A stretch of 64,000 nt of DNA. Origin: Flavobacterium hankyongi. GTDB lineage: Bacteria; Bacteroidota; Bacteroidia; Flavobacteriales; Flavobacteriaceae. The stretch spans positions 1,116,001 to 1,180,000 of the forward strand of contig NZ_CP085725.1 of assembly GCF_036840915.1 (NCBI RefSeq). Direction: 5' to 3'. Positions 18,424-26,516 of this stretch are shown one piece after another (position 1 is the stretch's first letter; every line of letters starts with the position of its first letter). Made by a program: the position numbers and the translations under genes. The notes beneath the pieces are model-generated. The model was not told where the DNA came from. It saw only the letters and a list, made by a program, of their open reading frames with translations, and searched no databases.

Positions 18424-19962
18424 TTAGATTTGACGTGAATCAATAATAAACTGTCTCATTTGGTTTACTGAATCTTCTAAGTTTTCAAATGTAAACTTTG
18501 TATTGTGTGTATTTTCTGGATGATGGATTTGATGTCTAATAAATTCAGTTAATACAATTTGTTCAATACCTGTTCTACCCCCTCTATAAATTTTTGTATA
18601 ATTTAAAGTTGGTCTTCCATTTTTATAATCAGCAAGTAAACCTTCAGCCTCTATATATCCATAAAGTTCATTATGATATTCTTCTGTTAAATCCCTAAAT
18701 GCAATAAAGTTTATTTCGTTTAGTGAAGGATACGGTAATTCATTGGGAACAATATCTTCAATAATTTTGTCACCATTTTCAATTTTTGTAATTAATCTTA
18801 AATGATTAAAATCTAAGCCTTTGACAATTGTAGAACTGTGTGTTGTTAATAATACTTGTGTGTTTTCTGCTTGTGATAATTCTTTAATTGCTTTAATTAA
18901 AAGTTTTTGATGATCCGTATGTTGGGAAGTTTCAGGTTCTTCTATTGCGTAAATAATAGAAGATGAATTGCCTGCTTTCATTCTTCTCTCAGCTTCAGCT
19001 CTAAAGAAATTTAACAGTATTAACCTTTTTATACCACTCCCTCTTTTATTAATCGGAATATTTTCATCTCCTGTAATTGAAACGCTTTTAAAGACATCGG
19101 ACCATTTTAATGCACTGGAAGCAGGAATAATAGGGCTTAAAGTTGATGCTACTTCCGGATTCATTTCTTTTAATTTTTCTAAGGTACTATTTGACACATC
19201 ATTTAATTTTCTAGCAACCCTTTCCGCAACATCATTTAGAATATTAGAAATCTCTCCATCGGCTAAAATTTGCTTTACGGCTTCTTTTAGAGGATCTTGA
19301 ACTTCACTGTCGTTATCACTGTTCTTTCTATCCGATTGAAATAACGAATAAAGAGGTAAATAATTTTGAATTTTATCCCAAATGTTTTTTGCGTCTTCTT
19401 TGGAGGTGTCTATTTCAATTTCTTGTATTTGTAAATCATCTAAAAAATGATTCCAAATAGCATTTCTCAGTATAGCATTTACCGTTTGATTTTCACATTC
19501 AATATTATGCTGTAGAACAATTCTTCTATATTCAGTAATCTTTTTTAATAATAAATCTGCACAATTAGGATTAGTTGGATGATTAGCTTTTATGAAAACT
19601 TTTGCTGTTCCGGCATTAGAATATTTTTTAATAATCTCAAGATTGCCATCCCTATTTAATAAATATTCTGCTCCAAATGTTGTTTCATTGACAGAATCAA
19701 TTATTATATTTTCTGGTAAATCTGAAAAAATACCTGTTATGTAGATATCTTTATCTCCATCCGCTAATGCGGTTTTGTTAATATCATCTTTGTCAATTTT
19801 AATAACTCCTTTTCCATCGTTAAAAAATATATCTAACGCTTCTAATATGGTGGATTTTCCAATGTCATTTTTACCAACAATAACTGTTAAATTATCAATA
19901 TCAATGATTGTTTCTTCTTTATACCCTCTGAAGTTTTTTAGTTTTAATTTTGTAAGTCTCAT
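18424..19962 (-). CDS. OLD-like/SMC-like AAA ATPase
   Basis: A 512-residue ABC-type ATPase: start LTKLKLKNFRGYKE, Walker A GKNDIGKST (Lys36), a signature-like RGSGIKRLILL stretch, Walker B IIYAIEEPETSQH and the switch TTHSST. This is the overcoming-lysogenization (OLD)/RecF-like family used as the ATP sensor or motor of several anti-phage systems. The TOPRIM nuclease domain of true OLD proteins is not visible; the C-terminus instead ends in a short EFIRHQIHHPEN region. The nuclease function may be supplied by the gene 11 bp downstream. A 98-bp gap to the preceding RelA/SpoT gene is the largest inside the operon and may hold an internal promoter. Confidence 0.85.
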   Translation of the reverse strand: MRLTKLKLKNFRGYKEETIIDIDNLTVIVGKNDIGKSTILEALDIFFNDGKGVIKIDKDDINKTALADGDKDIYITGIFSDLPENIIIDSVNETTFGAEYLLNRDGNLEIIKKYSNAGTAKVFIKANHPTNPNCADLLLKKITEYRRIVLQHNIECENQTVNAILRNAIWNHFLDDLQIQEIEIDTSKEDAKNIWDKIQNYLPLYSLFQSDRKNSDNDSEVQDPLKEAVKQILADGEISNILNDVAERVARKLNDVSNSTLEKLKEMNPEVASTLSPIIPASSALKWSDVFKSVSITGDENIPINKRGSGIKRLILLNFFRAEAERRMKAGNSSSIIYAIEEPETSQHTDHQKLLIKAIKELSQAENTQVLLTTHSSTIVKGLDFNHLRLITKIENGDKIIEDIVPNELPYPSLNEINFIAFRDLTEEYHNELYGYIEAEGLLADYKNGRPTLNYTKIYRGGRTGIEQIVLTEFIRHQIHHPENTHNTKFTFENLEDSVNQMRQFIIDSRQI

Positions 19963-20060
19963 GTGAAATACTTGTTATTTATTTTAAAAATTCTCATTGA
20001 TTATTTTACCTGTAGCAAAATTTTCAAGTATTATATTTTTTATCTTACTTAAACACAATA

Positions 20061-21401
20061 CTATTTTATCAAACTCTCAAATTCTACTTGTTTACTAAGC
20101 ATAATCGTTTTAATTCTTTCGTTATGTTTATTTAAAAATTTTTCAACAATTCTCTTTCTAATAAAATCTCTCGGAATATACAACTCGAGTTCTTCGATAA
20201 AATATTTATGAGACTTCTGATGATCCCTCACTTTAAGATCAATTTTTCTCATGATTTCTCTTTCTTGTAATTTATTCATCTTGTTAGTTCGTCCAATAAT
20301 TACCTTGTCGTTTTCTAATCTATTAAAAATAAGGTCGGCGCTTTCAGCAATAACTTCGAGAATAAGATTCGCTAATAGATCTTCATATGTTTTAAAAATC
20401 TTTTTAAACTTATTAATCTTTCTATCTTCTAGGGCTTCTCTGGCTAACTCCTGAATAATTGGGCGTATATCACTCGTAAATGTGTGGTACGATAATATAT
20501 AATTTGCATAAGCTACACTAATCTGTTTAAAATTTGGTGTCTTAATCGATGTTAAAACTATTTCAGCAGAGCTGTTCTCTTTATACCTTTCAAAGTAAGC
20601 ATTTTCAGCTTCTTCAAAAGTAGCAAAGGACTTCAAAGATGGAATTTCCGTTTTAGAAGCTTCAATCAAAAAAAATGAATTCTTTTTATCTTCCCCAGAC
20701 CATCTTTTTTTAACTTCTGCATTATTTTTTCTGAATGTTTTACTTAAAACAGATATAAAATTATGCTCATCTAAAACATCGTAAATTAAGTGAGCCTCCT
20801 CTTTTGTTAATTCTTTATCGCTTGACATCAGTGCATGGAATCTTCCAAATTTTTCATTTGACTCAAATCCTAGTTCTTTTAAACGTAAATCATAAAGTAA
20901 ATCTGTAATTTCAATAAGGGTCGCCCAATTATGATGGTCTACAGTTCGTAATTGTATTTCGATTCGTTTTTGCGAAATAGGGTCTTTCACATACATATGA
21001 ACACTTTTGTAACCTATATCACGTTTTATTTCATTTATATAGTCTCTAGTTTTGCCTGCAGATTCAAATTTATTTTCAATTAGTGCTTTTGCTTTATAAA
21101 CTTCACCTTCATTGTAGAATATACACCTGACACCGCCAATATCGCCCATTCTACTTAACTCCATTCCTTGTTCACGACTTAATTTATTGATTATGGTATC
21201 AATTCTCTTTAGTCTAAAAGCAATTATACTGGACTGGTGCACAACATCAGCCAAGTCCCGCATTATATTAAAGACATTAACTAATGGTTTGGAAAAAGAA
21301 GTTCTAAACTCTTGTAGTAATTCTAACTCATCGGGTGTTATTTTTCCACCTCGAGCCGCAATGTTTTCACCAATTTTATTTATTCTAGTGTTAGATACCA
21401 T
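20061..21401 (-). CDS. RelA/SpoT-domain alarmone synthetase-like protein in a restriction operon
   Basis: A 446-residue protein. Residues 50-170 form a RelA/SpoT nucleotidyltransferase domain with key motifs intact: FRLKRIDTIINKL (Arg63, Lys65), GDIGGVR (Asp87), DIGYKSVHMYV near 128-138 and IEIQLRTVDHHNWA with Glu148 and Gln150. There is no HD hydrolase, TGS or ACT domain, so it is not a housekeeping Rel. The C-terminal 260 residues are helical and unknown. Relatives of this architecture make (p)ppGpp or (p)ppApp, or pyrophosphorylate tRNA as toxins (toxSAS, CapRel). It starts 16 bp after hsdS. An abortive-infection role is inferred from context, with no antitoxin evident. Confidence 0.85.
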   Translation of the reverse strand: MVSNTRINKIGENIAARGGKITPDELELLQEFRTSFSKPLVNVFNIMRDLADVVHQSSIIAFRLKRIDTIINKLSREQGMELSRMGDIGGVRCIFYNEGEVYKAKALIENKFESAGKTRDYINEIKRDIGYKSVHMYVKDPISQKRIEIQLRTVDHHNWATLIEITDLLYDLRLKELGFESNEKFGRFHALMSSDKELTKEEAHLIYDVLDEHNFISVLSKTFRKNNAEVKKRWSGEDKKNSFFLIEASKTEIPSLKSFATFEEAENAYFERYKENSSAEIVLTSIKTPNFKQISVAYANYILSYHTFTSDIRPIIQELAREALEDRKINKFKKIFKTYEDLLANLILEVIAESADLIFNRLENDKVIIGRTNKMNKLQEREIMRKIDLKVRDHQKSHKYFIEELELYIPRDFIRKRIVEKFLNKHNERIKTIMLSKQVEFESLIK

Positions 21402-21417
21402 ACATATAACGGTTTAT

Positions 21418-22683
21418 TTAATTCTCTCTAACCATTCTCCCCAACAACAACTCCTTCAACTCCTCAAGTTTTTGGTTCTGATTTTTTATGATGTCAATCT
21501 CTCTAAATAATGATAATCCTATTTTGGAAAAATTATTCATAACTAATTTATTTGGGATTAATATTTTAATGACACTTAAATCTTTTATAGGAAGTTGCGG
21601 GACAGCCGAACCCGAAATATAATTTTCAATTGCTTTGCCAAATTCAAATGAATTTAGCATTGAAAACAAATAACTAGCTTCAATTTTGGGTCTAATAATT
21701 AACATTCCTGAATTGATTCTAATATTTTTATATCGAATTTTATCTGAAAAAAAAGCTAGATTTCCAACCGTTCCTCTTGAAGTTAAAACAATATCATTTA
21801 TTTGCAATTTACCTTTTCTTAATAACTCATCTTTTTCTTTATTTATAAATTGACACTTGCTAAAATTAAAACCACTTTTAGTAACATTACTCGCATTTAA
21901 AAACAAACAATACTCGTTTTCAAAGAAATCATTGCTATTAGGATAATTGCTTCCTCTATCGCCGTCAATCATTTGAGATAATTCACTTAATGTACCAACA
22001 TTCCACCCCCCTGGAACCTCTTTATCCAACTCCTCACACCAAACCATCTTACCTCCAGAAGATTTGTACCCCTTTTGTTTTTCAATCACTTCGAGAGCCT
22101 CAGTGTCAGAAATGGGAAACTCAAAATCCACAAACCACTGCTTATAAATCGTTTGCGCCGTTTCTTCCAATTTGGCAATAAGCTGGTTGTTCAGGGTAAT
22201 ACGGTTTTGGATGATGTTGTATTCCTTTATAATTTCTTGTTGTTTTTCAATGGTAGGAACTTTGATAGGCATTTCAGAAAACGTTTCCCATGAAATACCA
22301 CCTCTTACATCTCCACCACTAACATAACCTACATATCTGTCAGTTTCTTTTCGGAAAAGCCACATTTTTAAATATTCAGGCAATAAAATGTCACTACTAA
22401 CAGGTTCAAATACGTAATATGCAGCTGATATGATTGAAGGATTTTCATCTGTATATAAATCAACGGGTAATTTTTCATCTCTACCAACACTCATTAACTT
22501 ACATGCCAATTGATTTTTTTTGATAATCTTATATGTTGACATATCTGTGCCAATTGTATTAGCAACAGACTTAATCAAGGTTTTCTCAATACTTACACCA
22601 ACTAAATTCTTTATTTTTAAATCTGAATTTTTGATATTTATTTCTTTAATGAAATCACCTAATCTTTTATAACTTGATTTCAT
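21418..22683 (-). CDS. hsdS: Type I restriction enzyme specificity subunit HsdS
   Basis: A 421-residue HsdS with two target-recognition domains separated and followed by conserved helical spacers. The first spacer is near 145-200 (IEKQQEIIKEYNIIQNRI, AQTIYKQWFVDFEFP), the second at the C-terminus (NQKLEELKELLLGRMV). It sets which DNA sequence is methylated or cut. It overlaps hsdM by 17 bp. The first domain looks atypical at its start (SYKRLGDFIKEI, then VGVSIEKT), as is common for this hypervariable subunit. The recognition site cannot be read from sequence. Confidence 0.94.
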   Translation of the reverse strand: MKSSYKRLGDFIKEINIKNSDLKIKNLVGVSIEKTLIKSVANTIGTDMSTYKIIKKNQLACKLMSVGRDEKLPVDLYTDENPSIISAAYYVFEPVSSDILLPEYLKMWLFRKETDRYVGYVSGGDVRGGISWETFSEMPIKVPTIEKQQEIIKEYNIIQNRITLNNQLIAKLEETAQTIYKQWFVDFEFPISDTEALEVIEKQKGYKSSGGKMVWCEELDKEVPGGWNVGTLSELSQMIDGDRGSNYPNSNDFFENEYCLFLNASNVTKSGFNFSKCQFINKEKDELLRKGKLQINDIVLTSRGTVGNLAFFSDKIRYKNIRINSGMLIIRPKIEASYLFSMLNSFEFGKAIENYISGSAVPQLPIKDLSVIKILIPNKLVMNNFSKIGLSLFREIDIIKNQNQKLEELKELLLGRMVREN

Positions 22684-24235
22684 AACCCAATTCTTTAAAC
22701 ACGTTTAATAAATCTTCTTTTGATTGGGCTTCCTCTTGTAACAGTTGGTTAATCTCCTTTTGTAAGGCAAGCATTTTGTGTTCGTAATCTATGTTTTCAT
22801 CACGGTTTACAAACTCAATATATTTGCTGGGAACAAGCGAATAATCTTTTGCAGCCACTTCACTTTTAGTAGCGCCATAACAAAACTCAGGGATGTTCTG
22901 ATAGGATTTTAAATCAGTCTGCCAAGTATGGTAGTTTTTTGCGATGGCTACAATCTCCTTTTCCGAAAACTGAGTGTACTTCTTCTCAAACGGAATCCCT
23001 TTTTGGCGTAAATCCATGAATAGAATCTCATCTTCACGTTTGCGGTAGTTTCGGATTTCATCCGGCAATTGTACAATGCGTTCTTTTTTGTTTTTGTTTA
23101 TTATCCAAAGAGTCACACTGATACCAGTGGTGTAAAACATATTTTGTGGTAAAATCACAATAGCTTCTACCAAGTCATTTTCAATCAGTTTTTTTCTAAT
23201 TTCATATTCGGTACCGCCACCGGATAAAGCACCATTGGCCAAGATGAATCCGGCAACGCCGTTTTCAGAAAGCTTGCTCACCATGTTCAAAATCCAACCG
23301 TAATTGGCATTGCTGGTAGGAGGTATGTCATAACCTCTCCAACGCGGGTCGTCGGTCAGTTCATCGGCAGCTCTCCAGTCTTTTTGGTTAAAAGGCGGAT
23401 TGGCCATGATAAAATCGGCTTTCAAATCAGGGTGCTGGTCTTTACCAAAGGTATCAGCAGGCACATCGCCCAAGTTGGCCGAAATCCCGCGAATGGCAAG
23501 GTTCATCTTCGCCAGTTTATAGGTAGTGGCCGTATATTCCTGTCCGTAAATGGAAATTTCTTTTTTATTCCCGTGATGGTTCTCAATAAACTTAATCGAC
23601 TGCACAAACATACCACCCGATCCACAGGCAGGGTCATAAATAATCCCCCGGTACGGCTCAATCATTTCGGCAATCAGGTTTACAATACTTTTCGGGGTAT
23701 AGAATTCCCCTTTTCCTTTACCTTCCGCTATGGCAAACTTGCTCAAAAAGTATTCATACACACGCCCCACAATATCCTGTTCTTTGTCTTTGGTGGTATC
23801 AATATTGTTAATGGTGTCCAGCAAAGCCGCCAGCTTGCTCACATCCATATTCAAACGGGAAAAGTAATTGTCCGGCAAAGCGCCTTTCAGCGAAGGATTG
23901 TTTTTCTCAATGGTATGCAAAGCGGTATCAATCTTCAAAGCAATATCCGCCTGCTTGGAGTTTTCAATAACAAACGACCAACGCGCTTCTTCCGGCAAAT
24001 AGAAAATGTTAGACATGTTGTAAAACTCCTTCATCTCCAAAAACTTTTCCTTGCCATCGGCAATAAGTTCTTTTCGGCGGTCTTCAAATTTATCACTCGC
24101 AAACTTCAGGAAGATCAATCCCAAAACAACGTGTTTGTATTCCGACGATTCAACGGTTCCTCTTAGTTTATTCGCTGAATCCCAAAGGGTTTCCTCAATC
24201 GATTTTTCTTTTTTTGCTTTTGCTTGTTTAGCCAT
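22667..24235 (-). CDS. hsdM: Type I restriction enzyme methyltransferase subunit HsdM
   Basis: A 522-residue N6-adenine methyltransferase with motif I DPACGSGG (about 201-208), motif IV NPPF (279-282) and an N-terminal HsdM helical domain (ETLWDSANKLRG). The start at 24235 (MAKQAKAKKEKS) is chosen over a longer frame from 24361. The extra 42 residues do not resemble HsdM, they begin in a palindromic repeat (MTERSRSH), and they would swallow the likely promoter. Together with HsdS it protects host DNA and forms the core of the restriction complex. Like hsdR it is richer in GC than the genes between them. Confidence 0.95.
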   Translation of the reverse strand: MAKQAKAKKEKSIEETLWDSANKLRGTVESSEYKHVVLGLIFLKFASDKFEDRRKELIADGKEKFLEMKEFYNMSNIFYLPEEARWSFVIENSKQADIALKIDTALHTIEKNNPSLKGALPDNYFSRLNMDVSKLAALLDTINNIDTTKDKEQDIVGRVYEYFLSKFAIAEGKGKGEFYTPKSIVNLIAEMIEPYRGIIYDPACGSGGMFVQSIKFIENHHGNKKEISIYGQEYTATTYKLAKMNLAIRGISANLGDVPADTFGKDQHPDLKADFIMANPPFNQKDWRAADELTDDPRWRGYDIPPTSNANYGWILNMVSKLSENGVAGFILANGALSGGGTEYEIRKKLIENDLVEAIVILPQNMFYTTGISVTLWIINKNKKERIVQLPDEIRNYRKREDEILFMDLRQKGIPFEKKYTQFSEKEIVAIAKNYHTWQTDLKSYQNIPEFCYGATKSEVAAKDYSLVPSKYIEFVNRDENIDYEHKMLALQKEINQLLQEEAQSKEDLLNVFKELGYEIKL

Positions 24236-24268
24236 TGGGGTAATAAATGTGGTATTATTGTAAGTTAT

Positions 24269-24299
24269 CAAACTTAACCATAAATATACACTTACACAA
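24269..24299 (-). promoter_or_regulatory. Likely promoter of the hsdM operon
   Basis: On the minus strand a TAAGTTTG -7 element (24269-24276) matches the Bacteroidota TAnnTTTG consensus. A TTG (24297-24299) lies 20 bp upstream. The -7 element is 33 bp before the chosen hsdM start, which supports that start. Confidence 0.6.
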
Positions 24300-24310
24300 T
24301 CACTAAAATT

Positions 24311-24663
24311 GGTGACTTTGGCTATACAGTCAGAAATGTGACTTCGACTACGCTCAGTCACCTAAATTAACAGAGATTGAGCTGGTTACTGAGCTGATGC
24401 CTGAGCCTGTCGAAGGCAGAAGTATCGAAATCGAAGTAAACGGTGGCTGAGGCTCTCGAAGCCACCTACTAAGCCTGGCGAAGTATTTTCAATGGTGACT
24501 GACGTGTCACACTGAGCTGATGCCTGAGCCTGTCGAAGGCAGAAGTATCGAAATCGAAGTAAACGGTGACTGAGGTGTTATGCTGAGCTTCGCACACTGA
24601 GGTACTCGAATTGTCGAAGCCACCATAGAAAATTTCTCGCTGTTGCCTGAGGTTCTCGAAGGC
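24311..24663. repeat. Palindromic repeat block upstream of hsdM
   Basis: Back-to-back copies of the TGAGCnnnGTCGAA family. GTGACT/AGTCAC is a perfect stem at 24338-24361 with a decayed copy at 24312-24332. Two copies of gcctgagcctgtcgaaggca followed by gaagtatcgaaatcgaagta lie at about 24399 and 24521. The block ends exactly where homology to the GIY-YIG gene begins. Confidence 0.85.
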
Positions 24664-24808
24664 ACACCAGAGTAACTGGCAGTCTCTTTTTAGTATGATT
24701 GGCTTCTTCCCCATTTTGATGTTCTTGCAATCGTCGCTCCAAATCTATTGTACTTCCGGTATAATAACTTCCGTCGGAACATTCTAAAATATACATATAT
24801 CCTTTCAT
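24664..24808 (-). pseudogene. Truncated GIY-YIG gene copy
   Basis: The first 48 or so codons (MKGYMYILECSDGSYYTGST, then ERRLQEHQNGEEANHT and LPVTLV) are nearly identical to the intact GIY-YIG gene at 24991-25338. After LPVTLV the homology stops and repeat sequence replaces the rest of the domain. The frame that runs on through the repeats (CLREPQATAR...) is an artefact. It has lost the region after the catalytic YIG/Arg motifs, so it is probably inactive. Confidence 0.82.
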
Positions 24809-24859
24809 GGCGTGTAATTCATTCATCTAAATATAAAAAAATTATCAAAAAGTAGCCTG

Positions 24860-25035
24860 AGAAATTACACGGAGATTGAGCTGGTTCCTGAGCATGTCGA
24901 AGTATTGTCAACGGTGGTTGAGCGGAGTCGAAACCACATATTCCCTGAGCTCGTCGAAGTATCGAAATCGTAGTGTGACTTCGGCTACGCTCAGTCACCA
25001 TTAACTAGCGGTGGTTGAGCGGAGTCGAAACCACC
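24860..25035. repeat. Palindromic repeats between the two GIY-YIG copies
   Basis: Contains perfect hairpins GTGACT...AGTCAC (24975-24998) and GGTGGTT...AACCACC (25010-25035) plus further TGAGCnnnGTCGAA units near 24881, 24909 and 24945. The last two hairpins run into the 3' end of the intact GIY-YIG gene and encode its final residues. Confidence 0.85.
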
Positions 25036-25338
25036 TTTATAATTCTTAAAATGAGTTTCATTAATACATTGTGCTGCTTCTTTCAATGACTTTTCACAAG
25101 ATCCAATCAAAGCCTCTTTCTTTTTCCTACTCCAACCCTGAATTTGTTTTTCTCTGTAAAAAGCTTCATCAATACGTGCGTATTCCTCATAATACACCAG
25201 AGTAACTGGCAGTCTCTTTTTAGTATGATTGGCTCCTTCCCCATTTTGATGCTCCTCAATCCTTCGTTCTAAATCGATAGTACTTCCAGTGTAATAACTC
25301 CCATCTGAACATTCTAAAATATACATATATCCTTTCAT
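24991..25338 (-). CDS. GIY-YIG nuclease domain protein with repeat-derived tail
   Basis: A 115-residue single-domain GIY-YIG protein: GYMYILECSDGSYYTGST (YxY...YTG core), the following DLERRIEEH with the catalytic Arg, a Glu in YARIDEAFYREKQIQGWSR, and an EALIGS helix. Such UPF0213-like proteins are small predicted endonucleases. The last 15 or so residues (GGFDSAQPPLVNGD) are read from two palindromic repeats, so the original stop has been replaced. It stands alone on the minus strand amid repeats of one family, with a truncated duplicate 180 bp away. A role in moving or processing the repeats is possible but unproven. Confidence 0.85.
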   Translation of the reverse strand: MKGYMYILECSDGSYYTGSTIDLERRIEEHQNGEGANHTKKRLPVTLVYYEEYARIDEAFYREKQIQGWSRKKKEALIGSCEKSLKEAAQCINETHFKNYKGGFDSAQPPLVNGD

Positions 25339-25389
25339 GGCGTGTAATTCTTTGATCTAAATATAAAAAATAGTTTCTTATTTGGCTTC

Positions 25390-25793
25390 TTTTTTAAGAA
25401 CTGTGACTTCGACTACGCTCAGTCACCCTAGAAAAACGTTAGCTAAACGGAGATTGAGCGGAGTCGAAATCGTAGTGAAATGTGACTTCGACCACACTGA
25501 AAAAATGTGACTTCGGCTACGCTCAGTCACCATAGTATTTTTTCGATGGTTGTGCCGTTCCCTGAGCCTGTCGAAGGGCGAAACCACCTTTCCATGAACC
25601 TAACTAAAAAGCGAAATCGTAGTGTGACTTCGACTACGCTCAGTCACCGTATTATTTTTTCGGTGGTTGAGCCGTTCCCTGAGCCTGTCGAAGGGCGAAA
25701 CCACCTTTCCATGAACCTAACTAAAAAGCGAAATCGTAGTGAACTGTGGCTTCGAGAGCACTTCGGCAAGCTCAGTATGACACCTCAGCCACC
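25390..25793. repeat. Repeat block with a 117-bp tandem duplication
   Basis: The gap 25339-25932 has no gene. Units 25507-25623 and 25624-25740 are a tandem duplication with a period of 117 bp and few differences. Each has a GTGACT/AGTCAC hairpin and a nested hairpin ending in AAACCACC, whose inner CCCT/AGGG arm is at 25560-25578 in the first unit. Further copies lie at 25403-25425, near 25450 and at 25745-25791. Confidence 0.88.
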
Positions 25794-25834
25794 TAGTAAA
25801 AAAATCTGTGTCAAAATATTTTAAAATAAAAAAA

Positions 25835-25922
25835 TGCCACACTTTTTGTGGCAAATTATTTCGTTTGATTTTTTTGCCACAGCTTTTGTGGCAAAATATT
25901 TGTGAAGAAAATTTTGCCACAA
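25835..25922 (+). promoter_or_regulatory. Three TGCCACA operator-like sites before the XRE regulator
   Basis: Inverted repeats TGCCACA/TGTGGCA (25835-25853) and TTTTGCCACA/TGTGGCAAAA (25872-25896) are followed by a single half-site TTTTGCCACAA at 25912-25922, 10 bp before the ATG. This is the layout expected for cooperative autorepression by the HTH protein that follows. Confidence 0.65.
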
Positions 25923-25932
25923 CTTTTACAAT

Positions 25933-26481
25933 ATGAAACACAAACAAAATTTAAAGAGTCTGCTAGGAATATCCCAAGAGGAAATTGCTATTTTGTTAGG
26001 TATTACTCGTAGTCAATGGTCTATGTATGAACTGGGCAAACGAGACTTGCCTTTGCATGCCAAGCAAGAACTAGCACAATTGCTTATATATCTTCAAAAA
26101 AAGGAAACAACTAATATAGAATTGCAGCAACTAAGAAGCAATGAGAAAAAGGAAATGCAAAAACAATTAGAAAACGAATTACAAATTGTAACGCATAAAA
26201 AACAATTCATAGCACGAAAGATTGTGGTAATGGAAAAGCTACGCAAAGAGGGTTTTGCAGCTATGGAACTGGTTGCTTATCTAAAAGCGAAAGACCATGA
26301 CGATAAAAATAAGTCCTTAATATTACAAATAGAGTTTCGCTCGCTACACTTACTAAAAAAGTACAGCGAAGTGAATATAGAACAGTTAAAAATGAAGCAA
26401 CAATTAATGGAACATCAAACTTATACCCTATTAGAAAAGATAAAATCGAAACAAAACGAATCACCTGATGATTTCCTATAA
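25933..26481 (+). CDS. XRE-type helix-turn-helix regulator with coiled-coil tail
   Basis: A 182-residue protein. Residues 8-55 are an HTH_3/XRE domain (GISQEEIAILLGITRSQWSM, then YELGKRDLP). The rest is a long charged helix-rich region (about 60-180), probably a coiled coil for dimerisation or partner binding. It probably binds the three TGCCACA sites directly upstream and represses its own gene. No other gene is in the transcript before the terminator at 26620, so it is not a toxin-antitoxin pair with an intact partner. Confidence 0.85.
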   Translation: MKHKQNLKSLLGISQEEIAILLGITRSQWSMYELGKRDLPLHAKQELAQLLIYLQKKETTNIELQQLRSNEKKEMQKQLENELQIVTHKKQFIARKIVVMEKLRKEGFAAMELVAYLKAKDHDDKNKSLILQIEFRSLHLLKKYSEVNIEQLKMKQQLMEHQTYTLLEKIKSKQNESPDDFL

Positions 26482-26516
26482 CCTTAAATGTAATTTATAT
26501 TTTTCTTACAAAAAAG

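Noticed and set aside
18424..19962. Gabija GajA or a full OLD nuclease
   Set aside because: No TOPRIM domain visible and no UvrD-like helicase next to it.
20061..21401. Housekeeping RelA/SpoT
   Set aside because: Lacks HD, TGS and ACT domains and is far shorter than the 700 or so residues of the core enzyme.
24236..24361. N-terminal extension of HsdM from 24361
   Set aside because: Begins inside a palindromic repeat, adds 42 residues unlike HsdM, and would cover a good TAAGTTTG promoter; the start at 24235 fits the family.
24578..24826. Intact 82-residue GIY-YIG protein
   Set aside because: Second half is repeat-derived sequence; homology to the intact copy stops after LPVTLV.
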